Of a stretch of 13,593 bases of DNA, positions 1-7,977 are shown piece by piece. The DNA comes from an uncultured Bacillota bacterium (GTDB lineage: Bacteria; Bacillota; Clostridia; Tissierellales; Tissierellaceae), in contig CALGAG010000054.1 of NCBI GenBank assembly GCA_937951995.1, positions 1-13,593 of the forward strand, given 5' to 3'. Below the pieces are notes generated by a model, which saw only the letters and a list, made by a program, of their open reading frames with translations, ran no database searches and was not told where the DNA came from. Within the stretch, counting starts at the first letter, position 1, and each line of letters begins with the position of its first letter. The translations under genes were made by a program, and so were the position numbers.

Positions 1-311
1 GATAATATTACCCAGATATAGACCACAATATGTGAGAATTCAGCCTTTGTGTGGGTTATAAACGCCATAACTGCAATTGTTGAAGGGATGATTACCTTTA
101 GGAAGTACATTGCAAGGTTTGAGGATACATATTGGGTGAATAATATATTGTCCGGGGCATTGTCCGGAAAGTTTTCCCTTGCCCACTTTAGGAAGATGTC
201 ACCATCCTTGACAAGCAGGAGGGCTTCAACAGAAGCAAGCAGTACCAGTATACTGGTTAATGATAATATTATGTAAAATTTATTTAACGATAAATGATTT
301 TTTTCACTCAT
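1..311 (-). CDS. membrane protein of unknown function, 5' part (runs off left edge)
   Basis: The frame is open from ATG at 311 to the window edge (103 codons) behind a GGGGAAAATA ribosome-binding stretch. The product starts MSEKNHLSLNKFYIILSLTS. A strongly hydrophobic helix spans about residues 12-34, followed by a polar loop containing ENFPDNAPDN, a second helix at about 69-88 and the start of a third. It lies 66 nt downstream of the maltodextrin-binding lipoprotein gene on the same strand, where an ABC permease (MalF) would be expected. The visible N-terminus does not show a recognisable permease start, so it could be an accessory membrane protein of the transporter operon. I do not recognise the family. 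The 3' end is missing. Confidence 0.65.
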   Translation of the reverse strand, partial: MSEKNHLSLNKFYIILSLTSILVLLASVEALLLVKDGDIFLKWARENFPDNAPDNILFTQYVSSNLAMYFLKVIIPSTIAVMAFITHTKAEFSHIVVYIWVIL

Positions 312-339
312 TATTTTCCCCTTGCCCTATGGATAAATA

Positions 340-373
340 TTTTGGGAATAGAGCCTAAGCTCTATTCCCAAAA
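340..373 (-). terminator. intercistronic stem-loop after the MalE-like gene
   Basis: A perfect 15-bp inverted repeat (TTTTGGGAATAGAGC, 4-nt loop, GCTCTATTCCCAAAA) starts 4 nt after the lipoprotein stop codon. On the minus strand it is followed by AAAATATTTATCC, which is not a clean U-tract. It is therefore more likely a partial terminator or an mRNA-protecting hairpin than a full stop. Such structures after binding-protein genes are known to let the binding protein be made in excess over the membrane components. That role here is inference. Confidence 0.5.
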
Positions 374-377
374 TTAT

Positions 378-1718
378 TTAGTAGTTCATCATCATGGCTT
401 CAAATGAAGCTTTCATTGCATCGTAAGCCTCTTCAACTGATCCAGGATTTACTGATGACCATGATAGAAGTCCGTTTTTCCAGGTATCCCATACGGATCC
501 CCACTCTGTGAAAAGAGGTCTTGCAGGAGCTGCATCGTAGGATTCCAGCACTGCGGAGATTACCTTCTTGTCAGTTTCTGAAAGGTCTGAACTCAAGTAT
601 TCATCAACTGATACGTTCTCCATGATCTTGCCTGTCGCCTTAAAGAAATCGATGGCGTAGTCTGTGTTCATGATTTCCTCAATCATTGCCTGTGATAGGG
701 CCATCTTATCTGCATCCATCTCATTTCTTGAGTTTATTGCCAGTCCCCAGCCACCTTTCCAGTGTGCAAGAGGATATCCCTCAACTAGAACCTGGTTTAT
801 TGGGATAATATCAAGGTCTTCTCCATCTCCAGCAAGTGCTGAGAGACTTCCTGTTGACCATGGACCTTCAAGTCTTATTACATTCTGTCCACCAGTTGAA
901 AACTCGGTGTCCATGTAACCCCAGGCTGCATTTTCATCCCAAAGGGGTGTTCCAGCTGAATAATGTGCATCCCAGTAGTTGTATAGGGCTGTGAAAACAG
1001 CCTTCTGCTGGTCATTTAGGTCAGAGAAGTCCTTGGTCATGTCTGAATACAATTGACCTGACTCGTCGTGTCCAAGAAGCTCAATTCCTCCAGCGTTTGC
1101 AAATGAAACCCCAAACCACGCATCAAAGGCCGGAATCAGCATATCCACGTGACCAAGCTCAGTAAACTCTATTTCACTTTCAAGGTCGATTCCCTTAACC
1201 TCAGCATTAGCTGTGTTTACAAAATTAACAAGGGTCTCAATGTTCATTGGGAATGCCAGATAATCCCCATCAATATTGAAGTTTCCGCCTAGTCCTTCGT
1301 CATAGTTGCCGAACCCACCTACATTATCTGCCATTGCCATTGCATCCATTGGTGCAAGTGCTTCGTTGTTGGAAAGTCCGTAGATCCTGTCTGCTGGAAT
1401 GGCAAACACGTCAGCTACGTCCTCATTGGTAACATCAGTTGCATCAAGTACGTCAAGATGGTCAAATGAACCAGTTTCAATTAGCTCAATTGTAGCATCT
1501 GGGTGGTTTTCCATCACTCTTGCTACCGCCTGCTCGTAATACTCTCTCCAATCAGCTTCAACCTGAACTGATATGGTAGCTGAAATGCCTTCAGCAGGTG
1601 TCTCACCGGTTGGTTGCTCTGATGGTGCAGGCTCTTCCTCTGCTCCTGGTGCACATGCCGTAATGGCAAGTGCCAGTACAAGGAACATTACCAAGAATAT
1701 ACTCTTTTTCATTTTCAT
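378..1718 (-). CDS. MalE-like maltose/maltodextrin ABC transporter substrate-binding lipoprotein
   Basis: This is a family 1 extracellular solute-binding protein of 446 aa. It captures maltodextrins outside the membrane and delivers them to an ABC permease. Residues 1-22 form a lipoprotein signal (MKMKKS, hydrophobic core, lipobox I-T-A-C with C22 as the lipidation site), followed by an acidic, Pro-rich linker to about residue 45. Family marks include EGPW at 284-287 (NGPW in E. coli MalE), the WKGGWGLAINS stretch at 320-330 and the C-terminal PLFTEWGSVWDTW at 401-413. An upstream in-frame ATG at 1766 exists, but the ATG at 1718 has AGGGGG 9 nt before it and gives a normal signal peptide, so I chose that. 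The mature protein is notably acidic. Its place behind malQ and glgP, with a matching operator, supports maltodextrin as the ligand; another oligosaccharide is possible. Confidence 0.88.
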   Translation of the reverse strand: MKMKKSIFLVMFLVLALAITACAPGAEEEPAPSEQPTGETPAEGISATISVQVEADWREYYEQAVARVMENHPDATIELIETGSFDHLDVLDATDVTNEDVADVFAIPADRIYGLSNNEALAPMDAMAMADNVGGFGNYDEGLGGNFNIDGDYLAFPMNIETLVNFVNTANAEVKGIDLESEIEFTELGHVDMLIPAFDAWFGVSFANAGGIELLGHDESGQLYSDMTKDFSDLNDQQKAVFTALYNYWDAHYSAGTPLWDENAAWGYMDTEFSTGGQNVIRLEGPWSTGSLSALAGDGEDLDIIPINQVLVEGYPLAHWKGGWGLAINSRNEMDADKMALSQAMIEEIMNTDYAIDFFKATGKIMENVSVDEYLSSDLSETDKKVISAVLESYDAAPARPLFTEWGSVWDTWKNGLLSWSSVNPGSVEEAYDAMKASFEAMMMNY

Positions 1719-1740
1719 GTTTTTCTTCCCCCTAAACTTT

Positions 1741-1773
1741 TTTGTGCATACGCTTGCATAAAGCAAAAATATA
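1741..1773 (-). promoter_or_regulatory. malE-like promoter -10 and LacI-family (MalR/CcpA-type) operator
   Basis: The minus strand at 1759-1741 reads ATGCAAGCGTATGCACAAA. Its first 15 bases fit the cre consensus WTGNAANCGNWNNCW at every fixed position. An AT-rich -10 candidate, TATATT, lies at 1773-1768, exactly 8 nt upstream, which places the operator over about +2 to +16. No good -35 is visible. The same 19-bp element (14 of 19 identical) occurs at the same distance from the -10 of malQ. A pathway-specific MalR-type repressor or CcpA are both possible. Confidence 0.6.
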
Positions 1774-1821
1774 TAATTTAACTCTCCATTTCCGGAGAAA
1801 TTAAATCCAACTTAATTTGGA

Positions 1822-1840
1822 CAAGGGGCTGGGCCCCTTG
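1822..1840 (-). terminator. GC-rich stem-loop just after glgP
   Basis: CAAGGGGC / TGG loop / GCCCCTTG forms a perfect 8-bp stem beginning 2 nt past the glgP stop. It is followed on the minus strand by TCCAAATTAAG rather than a U-run. It probably attenuates or terminates the malQ-glgP transcript before the separately promoted transporter gene. Confidence 0.45.
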
Positions 1841-1842
1841 AC

Positions 1843-4206
1843 CTAGATTTTATTGATTTCCCAAATTTCCTGGGCATATTGCTCAATAGTTCTGTCTGAA
1901 CTAAATTTACCCGAATTTGCCATATTTAACCAACATTTTCTTGCCCAACCCAATCTATCCTTGTAGTCAAGATCTGCTTTTTCGTGGGATTTCCTGTATT
2001 CGTCAAAGTCCTTGAGGATGAAATAGTTGTCAGCCTTGTGCCAATCAGCTCCGTAAAGAAGTGAATTGTGAAGCTCCCTATATGACCCATCCGTATCTTG
2101 GAATGTCCCATCAACCAGTGTATCCATAACTCTCCTAAGCTTGGGATCATTGTGGTAAATCTCCTCTGGATTGTATGAGTCTCTGATTTTCTCTATGTCC
2201 TCCACCCTCAATCCAAATATATAGTTGTTTTCTTCTCCTGCCTCTTCAACTATCTCTATATTTGCCCCATCATAGGTTCCTATGGTCGGCGCTCCATTGA
2301 GCATGAATTTCATGTTACCAGTACCGGACGCCTCCTTACCGGCAGTTGAAATCTGTTCTGACAGGTCTGCTGCAGGGAAGAGTTTTTCGCCATAGGACAC
2401 CCTATAGTTCTGCACAAATATAACCTTGAGCTTACCTTCTGTTGCAGGGTCATTGTTGACCATTTCAGCAATGTTGTTTATGAATCTTATGATGGCCTTT
2501 GCCCTCGCATAACCTGGTGCAGCCTTGGCACCGAATATGAAGGTCTTAGGCACCCTTTCCATATCGGGGTTTTCCTTCAACTCATAGTATAGGTAGAGTA
2601 TGTGGAAGGCGTTTAAGAGCTGTCTCTTGTATTCATGAAGTCTCTTTATCTGAATGTCAAACAGGGAATCAGGGTCTATTTCCTCCCCTTCCTCCTGAAG
2701 TATATAGTCGGCGAGCTGCTGCTTCTTGGTCCTTTTGATATCCAGGAACTTTTTCAAAATCTCAGGGTCATCCCCATAGGTTTCAAGGTCTTTCAACCTC
2801 TTAAGGTCCGTTATCCAGTCTTCTGACCCCAAGAGCTGGGTAATCAGATCAGACAGCTCGGGATTTGACTGAAGGAGCCACCTTCTTTGTGTGATTCCAT
2901 TGGTCTTGTTGTTGAATTTCTCTGGATAGAGCCTATACCAGTCATTGAGTTCCTGATTAATAAGAAGGTCCGTGTGTAGTCTTGCAACTCCATTGACCGA
3001 TTTGGAACCAAATATTGACATCCAGGCCATTCTGATGTTTCCATTATGGATTATTTCGTACCTGTTAAGGTCATGGTCCTGGATTCCTTTTGTCTTAAGC
3101 TCTTCATTGAGCATTTGGTGAATCTTTACGATTACCTTGTACACCTGGGGAATCAGGTCCTGGTAATACCTCTCAGGCCACTGTTCCAAGGCTTCTGCAA
3201 GCAGTGTGTGGTTTGTGTATGCAAATGTTTCCCTTGTTATTTCCCATGCCTTATCCCACTCCAGGCCTTCCTTCCTGGTCAATAGCCTCATAAGCTCAGG
3301 TATTGCAACCGCAGGATGCGTATCGTTCAGCTGGATTGAATTGTATTGTGGGAATTCCCCAAAATCCAGATTCCTGGTCTTGTACCTTCTAATCATATCC
3401 TGTAGGGAGGCAGAAACGAAGAAGTACTGCTGCTTTAGCCTTAGCTTCTTGCCTTCTTCGAAGGAATCATTAGGGTATAGGACCTTGGCGATGTTTTCCG
3501 CATCATTTTTTGCCTTAACCGCAAGGTCGTAGTTCTGGTCGTTAAAGGCCCTGAAGTCAAATTCCTCCAAGGATTCAGCCTTCCAAAGTCTCAGGGTGTT
3601 TATCAGCTTCTTGTCATAACCTATTACCGGGTAATCATAGGGTACAGCATTTATCTCTCCACCCTTGAAGGTAACCCGTACCGTTTCGCTGACCTTTCTA
3701 ATTCCCCATGGGTCACCGTATTTGGTCCAATTGTCTGCAAACTCTACCTGTTCACCATCAACAATTTTTTGCTTGAACAGGCCGAAATCATACCTGATAC
3801 CATACCCATCCATGGGATAGCCCAGTGTCGCAGCAGAATCCAAAAAGCAGGCTGCCAATCTTCCCAGACCCCCATTGCCAAGTGCTGGATCCTCCTCAGA
3901 TTCCTCTATCTGATTGTAGTCTACGCCCATGTTGGCTAGTATTTCCTTAACTTCATCCTTACTGTCCATACCAATAAGGTTGTTTGTAAGGAATCTACCC
4001 ATAAGGTATTCCGATGAAAGATAGTATGCCTTTTTCATGGTTTCAGTCTTTTTTCTGGATTGGTTCCAGTGTGGAAGAATTGTCTCCATCATGGCCTTGG
4101 ACAATACTACGTACTTCTCTGAGTCAAGAAGATCCTTGAATTCACCTCCAAAGGTTGTCATGGAATACAAATCAATTCTATTCTTTAAACTTTCATGATT
4201 CAACAA
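1843..4206 (-). CDS. glgP: alpha-glucan (glycogen/maltodextrin) phosphorylase
   Basis: A GT35 phosphorylase of 787 aa, close to the bacterial family length. It releases glucose-1-phosphate from the non-reducing ends of alpha-1,4-glucans in the cytoplasm, using pyridoxal phosphate. The N-terminal signature EDPALGNGGLGRLAACFLDS is at 105-124, NDTHP at 294-298, KRLHEYKRQ at 521-529 and the PLP site EASGTGNMKF at 625-634, with K633 as the Schiff-base lysine. The start is TTG at 4206, one nucleotide after the malQ stop, with AGGAGG inside the malQ 3' end; a second TTG follows directly. The coupling to malQ and the nearby MalE-like protein make a maltodextrin phosphorylase (MalP) role more likely than glycogen turnover, and no glgA/B/C is seen. 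Sequence alone does not settle substrate size preference. Confidence 0.95.
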   Translation of the reverse strand: MLNHESLKNRIDLYSMTTFGGEFKDLLDSEKYVVLSKAMMETILPHWNQSRKKTETMKKAYYLSSEYLMGRFLTNNLIGMDSKDEVKEILANMGVDYNQIEESEEDPALGNGGLGRLAACFLDSAATLGYPMDGYGIRYDFGLFKQKIVDGEQVEFADNWTKYGDPWGIRKVSETVRVTFKGGEINAVPYDYPVIGYDKKLINTLRLWKAESLEEFDFRAFNDQNYDLAVKAKNDAENIAKVLYPNDSFEEGKKLRLKQQYFFVSASLQDMIRRYKTRNLDFGEFPQYNSIQLNDTHPAVAIPELMRLLTRKEGLEWDKAWEITRETFAYTNHTLLAEALEQWPERYYQDLIPQVYKVIVKIHQMLNEELKTKGIQDHDLNRYEIIHNGNIRMAWMSIFGSKSVNGVARLHTDLLINQELNDWYRLYPEKFNNKTNGITQRRWLLQSNPELSDLITQLLGSEDWITDLKRLKDLETYGDDPEILKKFLDIKRTKKQQLADYILQEEGEEIDPDSLFDIQIKRLHEYKRQLLNAFHILYLYYELKENPDMERVPKTFIFGAKAAPGYARAKAIIRFINNIAEMVNNDPATEGKLKVIFVQNYRVSYGEKLFPAADLSEQISTAGKEASGTGNMKFMLNGAPTIGTYDGANIEIVEEAGEENNYIFGLRVEDIEKIRDSYNPEEIYHNDPKLRRVMDTLVDGTFQDTDGSYRELHNSLLYGADWHKADNYFILKDFDEYRKSHEKADLDYKDRLGWARKCWLNMANSGKFSSDRTIEQYAQEIWEINKI

Positions 4207-4207
4207 A

Positions 4208-5692
4208 TTAACCCCTCCTGTATGTCCTGGTCAGTTCCGCAATCCTTTTGGACATTTTCTGATTTAGTTCCGACTTCTTCACCCTCCATGTCCAGTTATT
4301 TCCCAACGTGGCAGGAACGTTCATCCTTGATTCCTCACCCAGATCCAGAAAATCCTGCATTTGGGCAACTGCCAGATATGCTCCTGAACACCAGGCACCC
4401 CTGATTAGACCCCAGTTGTATCCCTCGTCCTCATCATCCAGCTTGAGGTATTTAATTGCAAATTTCTTTTCCTTTTCAGGCGCTGTATCGATCCAGTCCC
4501 TTACGGTCTTGTTGTCATGGGTTCCGGTGTAGACAACCGAATTCCTCTCGTGATTATGGGGAAGGTAGTCGCTGTCACCATCCGAGTCAAAGGCAAACTG
4601 GAGTATCTTCATACCTGGAAATCCAGTATCTTTTATAAGCTTTACGACATGCTCCGTTTGAAAACCGAGATCCTCCGCTATTATGTCCAGGTCTCCAAGC
4701 TCTTCCCTTATCTTATTGAACAGCTTCATTCCAGGACCTTTTACCCACTTGCCGTTTACTGCATTTGCAGAACCGGCTGGAACCTCCCAGAATGATTCAA
4801 ATCCCCTGAAATGATCTATTCTCAATGTATCGTAAAGCACGAAGCTATGCTGTATTCTCCTTATCCAGAAACCATAGCCCTCCCTTTCAACTGCATCCCA
4901 ATCATACACAGGATTTCCCCAAAGCTGACCGGTTGCTGTGAAATAATCTGGTGGTACTCCTGCCACTGTAGTTGGCTCAAGGTTTTCGTCCAGCTTGAAA
5001 AGTGACGGATTGGCCCAAAGGTCAGAGCTGTCAGAGGATACATATATGGGCAGGTCTCCTATTATTTTAATTCCTTTATTATTTGCGTACTTCTTAAGCT
5101 TTTCCCACTGCTTCATGAAATAAAACTGAGTGAATACCCAAAAGTAGAACCCTTCCCTATGGTCTCTTTCAACTTCATTTACATGGTAGGTGGAAAAATC
5201 CCTTAAACCCTCATCCCATAGTTGCCATGCCCTGTTGTCCTGAAGGTCTTTTATGGTCATAAACAATGCAAATTCCCTTAGCCATGATCTGTTGTCCCTG
5301 TAGAAGGACTCCAGCTGTGACCAAATCTCACCCTTACCTCTTTCGTAGGCCAGGCGAAGAAGTCTGTATTTCCCATGGTATAGCTTGCCGTAGTCCACCT
5401 TGTCAGCATCAGCATCCAGGTCCTCCTGGAGTATCTCTTTCTTTGACAGGTAACCCTTTTCAATAAATTCATCCAGATCAATAAAATATGGGTTCCCAGC
5501 AAATGAAGAGATGCATTGGTAGGGAGAATCCCCGTAACCTGTAACTCCCAAGGGAAGTATCTGCCAGTACCTTTGTCTTGCATGATGTAAAAAGTCTACA
5601 AATTTATACGCTTCCTTCCCAAAGTCCCCAATACCGTATTCTCCTGGCAGGGAGGAAATGGGAAGCAATATTCCACTTTCTCTTTTTTTCAA
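4208..5692 (-). CDS. malQ: 4-alpha-glucanotransferase (amylomaltase)
   Basis: A GH77 enzyme of 494 aa. It moves glucan segments between maltodextrins, freeing glucose and building chains long enough for the phosphorylase encoded next. The start LPISSLPGEYGIGDFG (10-25) and GYGDSPYQ (52-59) are typical of the family. Catalytic positions are visible: nucleophile D293 in RIDHFRG, acid/base E340 in AEDLG, and the transition-state aspartate D393 in GTHDN. The start codon is TTG at 5692, behind GAGGGTG at 7 nt; no in-frame ATG fits better, since the N-terminus MKKRESGILLPIS is already the family start. It is the first gene of the enzyme part of the cluster, with its own promoter and operator upstream. 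The pair malQ-glgP is the reverse order of E. coli malPQ. Confidence 0.95.
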   Translation of the reverse strand: MKKRESGILLPISSLPGEYGIGDFGKEAYKFVDFLHHARQRYWQILPLGVTGYGDSPYQCISSFAGNPYFIDLDEFIEKGYLSKKEILQEDLDADADKVDYGKLYHGKYRLLRLAYERGKGEIWSQLESFYRDNRSWLREFALFMTIKDLQDNRAWQLWDEGLRDFSTYHVNEVERDHREGFYFWVFTQFYFMKQWEKLKKYANNKGIKIIGDLPIYVSSDSSDLWANPSLFKLDENLEPTTVAGVPPDYFTATGQLWGNPVYDWDAVEREGYGFWIRRIQHSFVLYDTLRIDHFRGFESFWEVPAGSANAVNGKWVKGPGMKLFNKIREELGDLDIIAEDLGFQTEHVVKLIKDTGFPGMKILQFAFDSDGDSDYLPHNHERNSVVYTGTHDNKTVRDWIDTAPEKEKKFAIKYLKLDDEDEGYNWGLIRGAWCSGAYLAVAQMQDFLDLGEESRMNVPATLGNNWTWRVKKSELNQKMSKRIAELTRTYRRG

Positions 5693-5725
5693 ACTTTCTC
5701 ACCCTCTTTCCTGGAAACATAAATG

Positions 5726-5781
5726 TTTGTGCAACCGTTTGAACATAGTACTATATTACCCCAAACCAGGTGGCTTGTAAA
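5726..5781 (-). promoter_or_regulatory. malQ promoter with downstream LacI-family operator
   Basis: On the minus strand, -35 TTTACA (5781-5776), a 17-nt spacer and -10 TAATAT (5758-5753) precede a palindrome-like element GTTCAAACGGTTGCACAAA (5744-5726). The element begins 8 nt after the -10, so it overlaps the expected transcript start, a repressor position. It matches the element before the MalE-like gene in 14 of 19 bases, including the central CG and TGCACAAA, with the same spacing. Confidence 0.6.
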
Positions 5782-5786
5782 CAATC

Positions 5787-5834
5787 AAGAAAACCATACC
5801 CTCATTTGGATGCCTACCTTCCTGATGGTATGGT
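5787..5834 (-). terminator. probable terminator of the sulfurtransferase gene
   Basis: ACCATACC (minus strand from 5834) pairs with GGTATGGT (ending 5793), with 26 nt between. GGTATGGT is followed by TTTTCTTG. The stem is 8 bp and the loop large, so this is a moderate candidate. It sits between the sulfurtransferase stop and the malQ promoter, where a terminator is expected. Confidence 0.4.
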
Positions 5835-5844
5835 GTGAATCCTC

Positions 5845-6687
5845 TTACTTGTTATCCCCTGCTTCCCTTATTACCTGGTTGTCTTCATAACTGATCCAGT
5901 CACTGTAGCCTCCCAGGTAAAGCACCGGCTTAAGTCCAACCTCCTCCATAAACATTATGTTGACCGTACCTGTAATCCCTGACCCACAATGTACAAGTAT
6001 TCTTTCGAACTTTCCCAGCCCACTGTAGTGAGCTGTGAGTTCTTCACTATCAGCATCAGACAAGTCCTCTACCAGCTGGGTCCATGGATAATTCACTGCC
6101 GATGGTATGTGGCCGGGTATTCTGTCAATTGGTTCAATCTCTCCCCTGTACCTATCGGGAGTCCTGGAATCCACAACAACCTGGTCATCCCTAACTATGG
6201 CTTTTCTCACATCCTCAACATCCGCTATCATTTCATCCTTTACCCTTATACTCAAGGCATGACCCTTAACCGGTTTCGCTTCATCTGTGGTCAGGCTAAA
6301 TCCCTTCTTCTTCCATCCTCCTATTCCGCCTTTAAGTATGAAGACCTCCTCCTTGCCAATATACTTAAGCATCCACCATAATCTACCTGCCATGGCCAGC
6401 TCACCATCGTCATATACAACTATGGTCTTACCATCGTCAACCCCAAAGCTTTCCATGTTGGATGCAAATATTTTCAAATCAGGCAGGGGATGTCTCCCGC
6501 CATGTTCCTTTACCTCTCCTGTGAGGATCTCCTCCATTGGTACGAATATGGCCCCTTCTATGTGTCCCTTCTCGTATTCCTCCTGACCATAGTCTTCATT
6601 TCCCAATTCGTATCTAACATCGAATACCAGAAGGTTTTCTCTGCTCAAATTGTCCTTGAGCCAACTTGCTGTAACAAAATTTTTCAT
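5845..6687 (-). CDS. two-domain rhodanese / 3-mercaptopyruvate-type sulfurtransferase
   Basis: A tandem rhodanese protein of 280 aa, the usual size for thiosulfate and 3-mercaptopyruvate sulfurtransferases. Domain 1 (about 1-135) holds the LLVFDVRY strand, GHIEGAIFVP (41-50) and GGRHPLPD. Domain 2 (about 150-275) holds VVVDSRTPDRYRGE (170-183), GHIPSAVNYPW and the active-site loop CGSGIT with C234 as the persulfide cysteine. The CGSG(V/I)T loop is the pattern associated with 3-mercaptopyruvate rather than thiosulfate as donor (CRKGVT type); this is a family trend, not proof. The start ATG has GGGAGG 9 nt upstream. It may work in sulfur-amino-acid breakdown, as does the cysteine desulfidase 4 kb away, but the two are not in one operon. 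The codon for the catalytic residue is TGT, not TGA. Confidence 0.9.
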   Translation of the reverse strand: MKNFVTASWLKDNLSRENLLVFDVRYELGNEDYGQEEYEKGHIEGAIFVPMEEILTGEVKEHGGRHPLPDLKIFASNMESFGVDDGKTIVVYDDGELAMAGRLWWMLKYIGKEEVFILKGGIGGWKKKGFSLTTDEAKPVKGHALSIRVKDEMIADVEDVRKAIVRDDQVVVDSRTPDRYRGEIEPIDRIPGHIPSAVNYPWTQLVEDLSDADSEELTAHYSGLGKFERILVHCGSGITGTVNIMFMEEVGLKPVLYLGGYSDWISYEDNQVIREAGDNK

Positions 6688-6719
6688 ATCAAATTCCTCC
6701 CACCACTGTATTTTGGTCT

Positions 6720-6757
6720 AAAAAGCAAAAGGGTACACAAGATTATCAGTGTACCCT
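6720..6757 (-). terminator. Rho-independent terminator of the baeRF-like gene
   Basis: AGGGTACAC (6757-6749 on the minus strand) pairs over 9 bp with GTGTACCCT (6738-6730) around a 10-nt loop. A T-rich tail, TTTGCTTTTT, follows. It starts 16 nt after the stop codon. The sulfurtransferase gene downstream shows no clear promoter of its own, so partial read-through is possible. Confidence 0.75.
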
Positions 6758-6773
6758 AATTTGATTCAGGTCT

Positions 6774-7922
6774 CTAGAATCTCAATACTGCAGCTATGGT
6801 TTTTCCTGAAGGCATCTTGTCCCGTTTGAGGACATGGACCCTTCCTCCGTTTGATAGTGTTAGCATTGCTGCCTTATCCATAAGATCCACCTGACCAACA
6901 TCCTCCTTGTTGTTTACATCAAGACTGTTGTCCTCCTCGTTGAAGCTTCCCCACTTCTGTACATCATCCGCTATGAACAGAGTGTCAACTCCTCCATTGT
7001 TGGATGACAGTACAATTCTTTCTATGCTGTCTGTTCCAAGCTTGGAATCTGTGTTGAAAAGAGTAGTAAACTTCTCAACTTCCCTTTCCAATCTAGCCTC
7101 TGCCCTAGGGGAATATATTTCCATGGCCTTTTTGTGTATTTCCTTTTCCCCAAGACCTTCCGGGCTACCCTTGATTGATTCCTCCATCAGGTTAGGGTAT
7201 GAGCTTACCTCCCTGTACATTGGATAAATATAGTCAACTGAATGCACTATCAAGGGATGCTTGGTCTCCTTGAGAACCTTGTTGACTTCCTTATCTATGC
7301 TTCGAAGGTGCTTGGATATTTCATTCTTCTCAGTCTTACTCATCTCGTTATATCCGTGCATTCCAGGTCCACCGCCGGATGCGGCTCCCTTTGGACTTGT
7401 GGCCTCCTGGTGCAGCTCGCTGGCAGGGATATAGTTTTCCACCAATTCATCTATTTCAGGAACTTCTATTTTTTCTATCCCATATGGACTGGCTTCAAAG
7501 AGTCTAACCTCTGCCTGGCTTAGTGCCAGTACGTTGAAGTTCTCTATAGAGGTAAAAAGCCTTATCAATGGCCTAATGTAAAATCGATTGGAAACCACCG
7601 CCAACTCATCCACCTCAAAGGGTAGCTTGTGGTATCTCATTTCTTTTGGAGAAATGAATATTCCAAGACCCTGCTCCTGGTTCTGCCAGAATATGGTTTC
7701 GTCCAACAGTTTAGAAGCCGGCTTTAGAAGGTCCAAAGCATCCTTTTGTGAAAACCCACTCTTCACAAGATCCCCCTCGGCATCCCTTAAGAGGTTCTTT
7801 AATCTTATCCTGCCCTGATTTGCCTCCTGTCCTTGTTTGAAAGTAGGTAAATAAATGGAGACGAGTCCATTTAAGTCCATCTGTGACAATTCCTTCAATA
7901 CATCAAGGTCCAATTCTTTCAT
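6774..7922 (-). CDS. baeRF-family (eRF1/Pelota-like) protein, putative ribosome hibernation/rescue factor
   Basis: A 382-aa protein resembling bacterial archaeo-eukaryotic release factor (baeRF) domain proteins, the superfamily that includes the hibernation factor Balon. The N-terminal part (1-140) has VSIYLPTFKQG (21-31), RIRLKNLLRDAE (38-49), FWQNQEQGLGIFISP and FNVLALSQAEVRLFEA, typical of this group. The middle part (about 150-290) has a Gly-rich insertion, ASGGGPGMHGYN (181-192), where eRF1 carries its GGQ loop; no GGQ is present, so peptide release is unlikely. A conserved-looking stretch HSVDYIYPMYREVSSYPNL follows (227-245). The C-terminal part (about 295-382) is an L7Ae-like region with SGKTIAAVLRF at the end. 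The start at 7922 was chosen for AAAGGGG 7 nt upstream; the in-frame extension to 7982 lacks a site. A ribosomal role is inferred from the family only. Confidence 0.72.
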   Translation of the reverse strand: MKELDLDVLKELSQMDLNGLVSIYLPTFKQGQEANQGRIRLKNLLRDAEGDLVKSGFSQKDALDLLKPASKLLDETIFWQNQEQGLGIFISPKEMRYHKLPFEVDELAVVSNRFYIRPLIRLFTSIENFNVLALSQAEVRLFEASPYGIEKIEVPEIDELVENYIPASELHQEATSPKGAASGGGPGMHGYNEMSKTEKNEISKHLRSIDKEVNKVLKETKHPLIVHSVDYIYPMYREVSSYPNLMEESIKGSPEGLGEKEIHKKAMEIYSPRAEARLEREVEKFTTLFNTDSKLGTDSIERIVLSSNNGGVDTLFIADDVQKWGSFNEEDNSLDVNNKEDVGQVDLMDKAAMLTLSNGGRVHVLKRDKMPSGKTIAAVLRF

Positions 7923-7949
7923 AGATAAACCCCTTTCATTGTTATTTCC

Positions 7950-7973
7950 ACGCGACAAGTGATAGTGTCGCGT
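7950..7973 (-). promoter_or_regulatory. 5'-leader hairpin of the baeRF-like gene
   Basis: ACGCGACA / 8-nt loop / TGTCGCGT is a perfect 8-bp GC-rich stem ending 27 nt before the start codon, inside the likely mRNA leader. No T-tract follows on either strand, so it does not look like a terminator. It may control translation or mRNA stability, or be a DNA operator. Confidence 0.4.
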
Positions 7974-7977
7974 TAAG

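Noticed and set aside
49..276. Plus-strand 75-codon frame at the left edge
   Set aside because: The opposite strand is open through the same region with a good ribosome-binding site and membrane helices, and continues past the edge.
5989..6381. Plus-strand open frame of 130 codons within the sulfurtransferase
   Set aside because: Antisense to a clearly recognised rhodanese protein; the composition is that of a shadow.
6230..6680. The rhodanese protein as a further selenoprotein
   Set aside because: Its active-site residue C234 is encoded by an ordinary Cys codon and the frame has no internal UGA.
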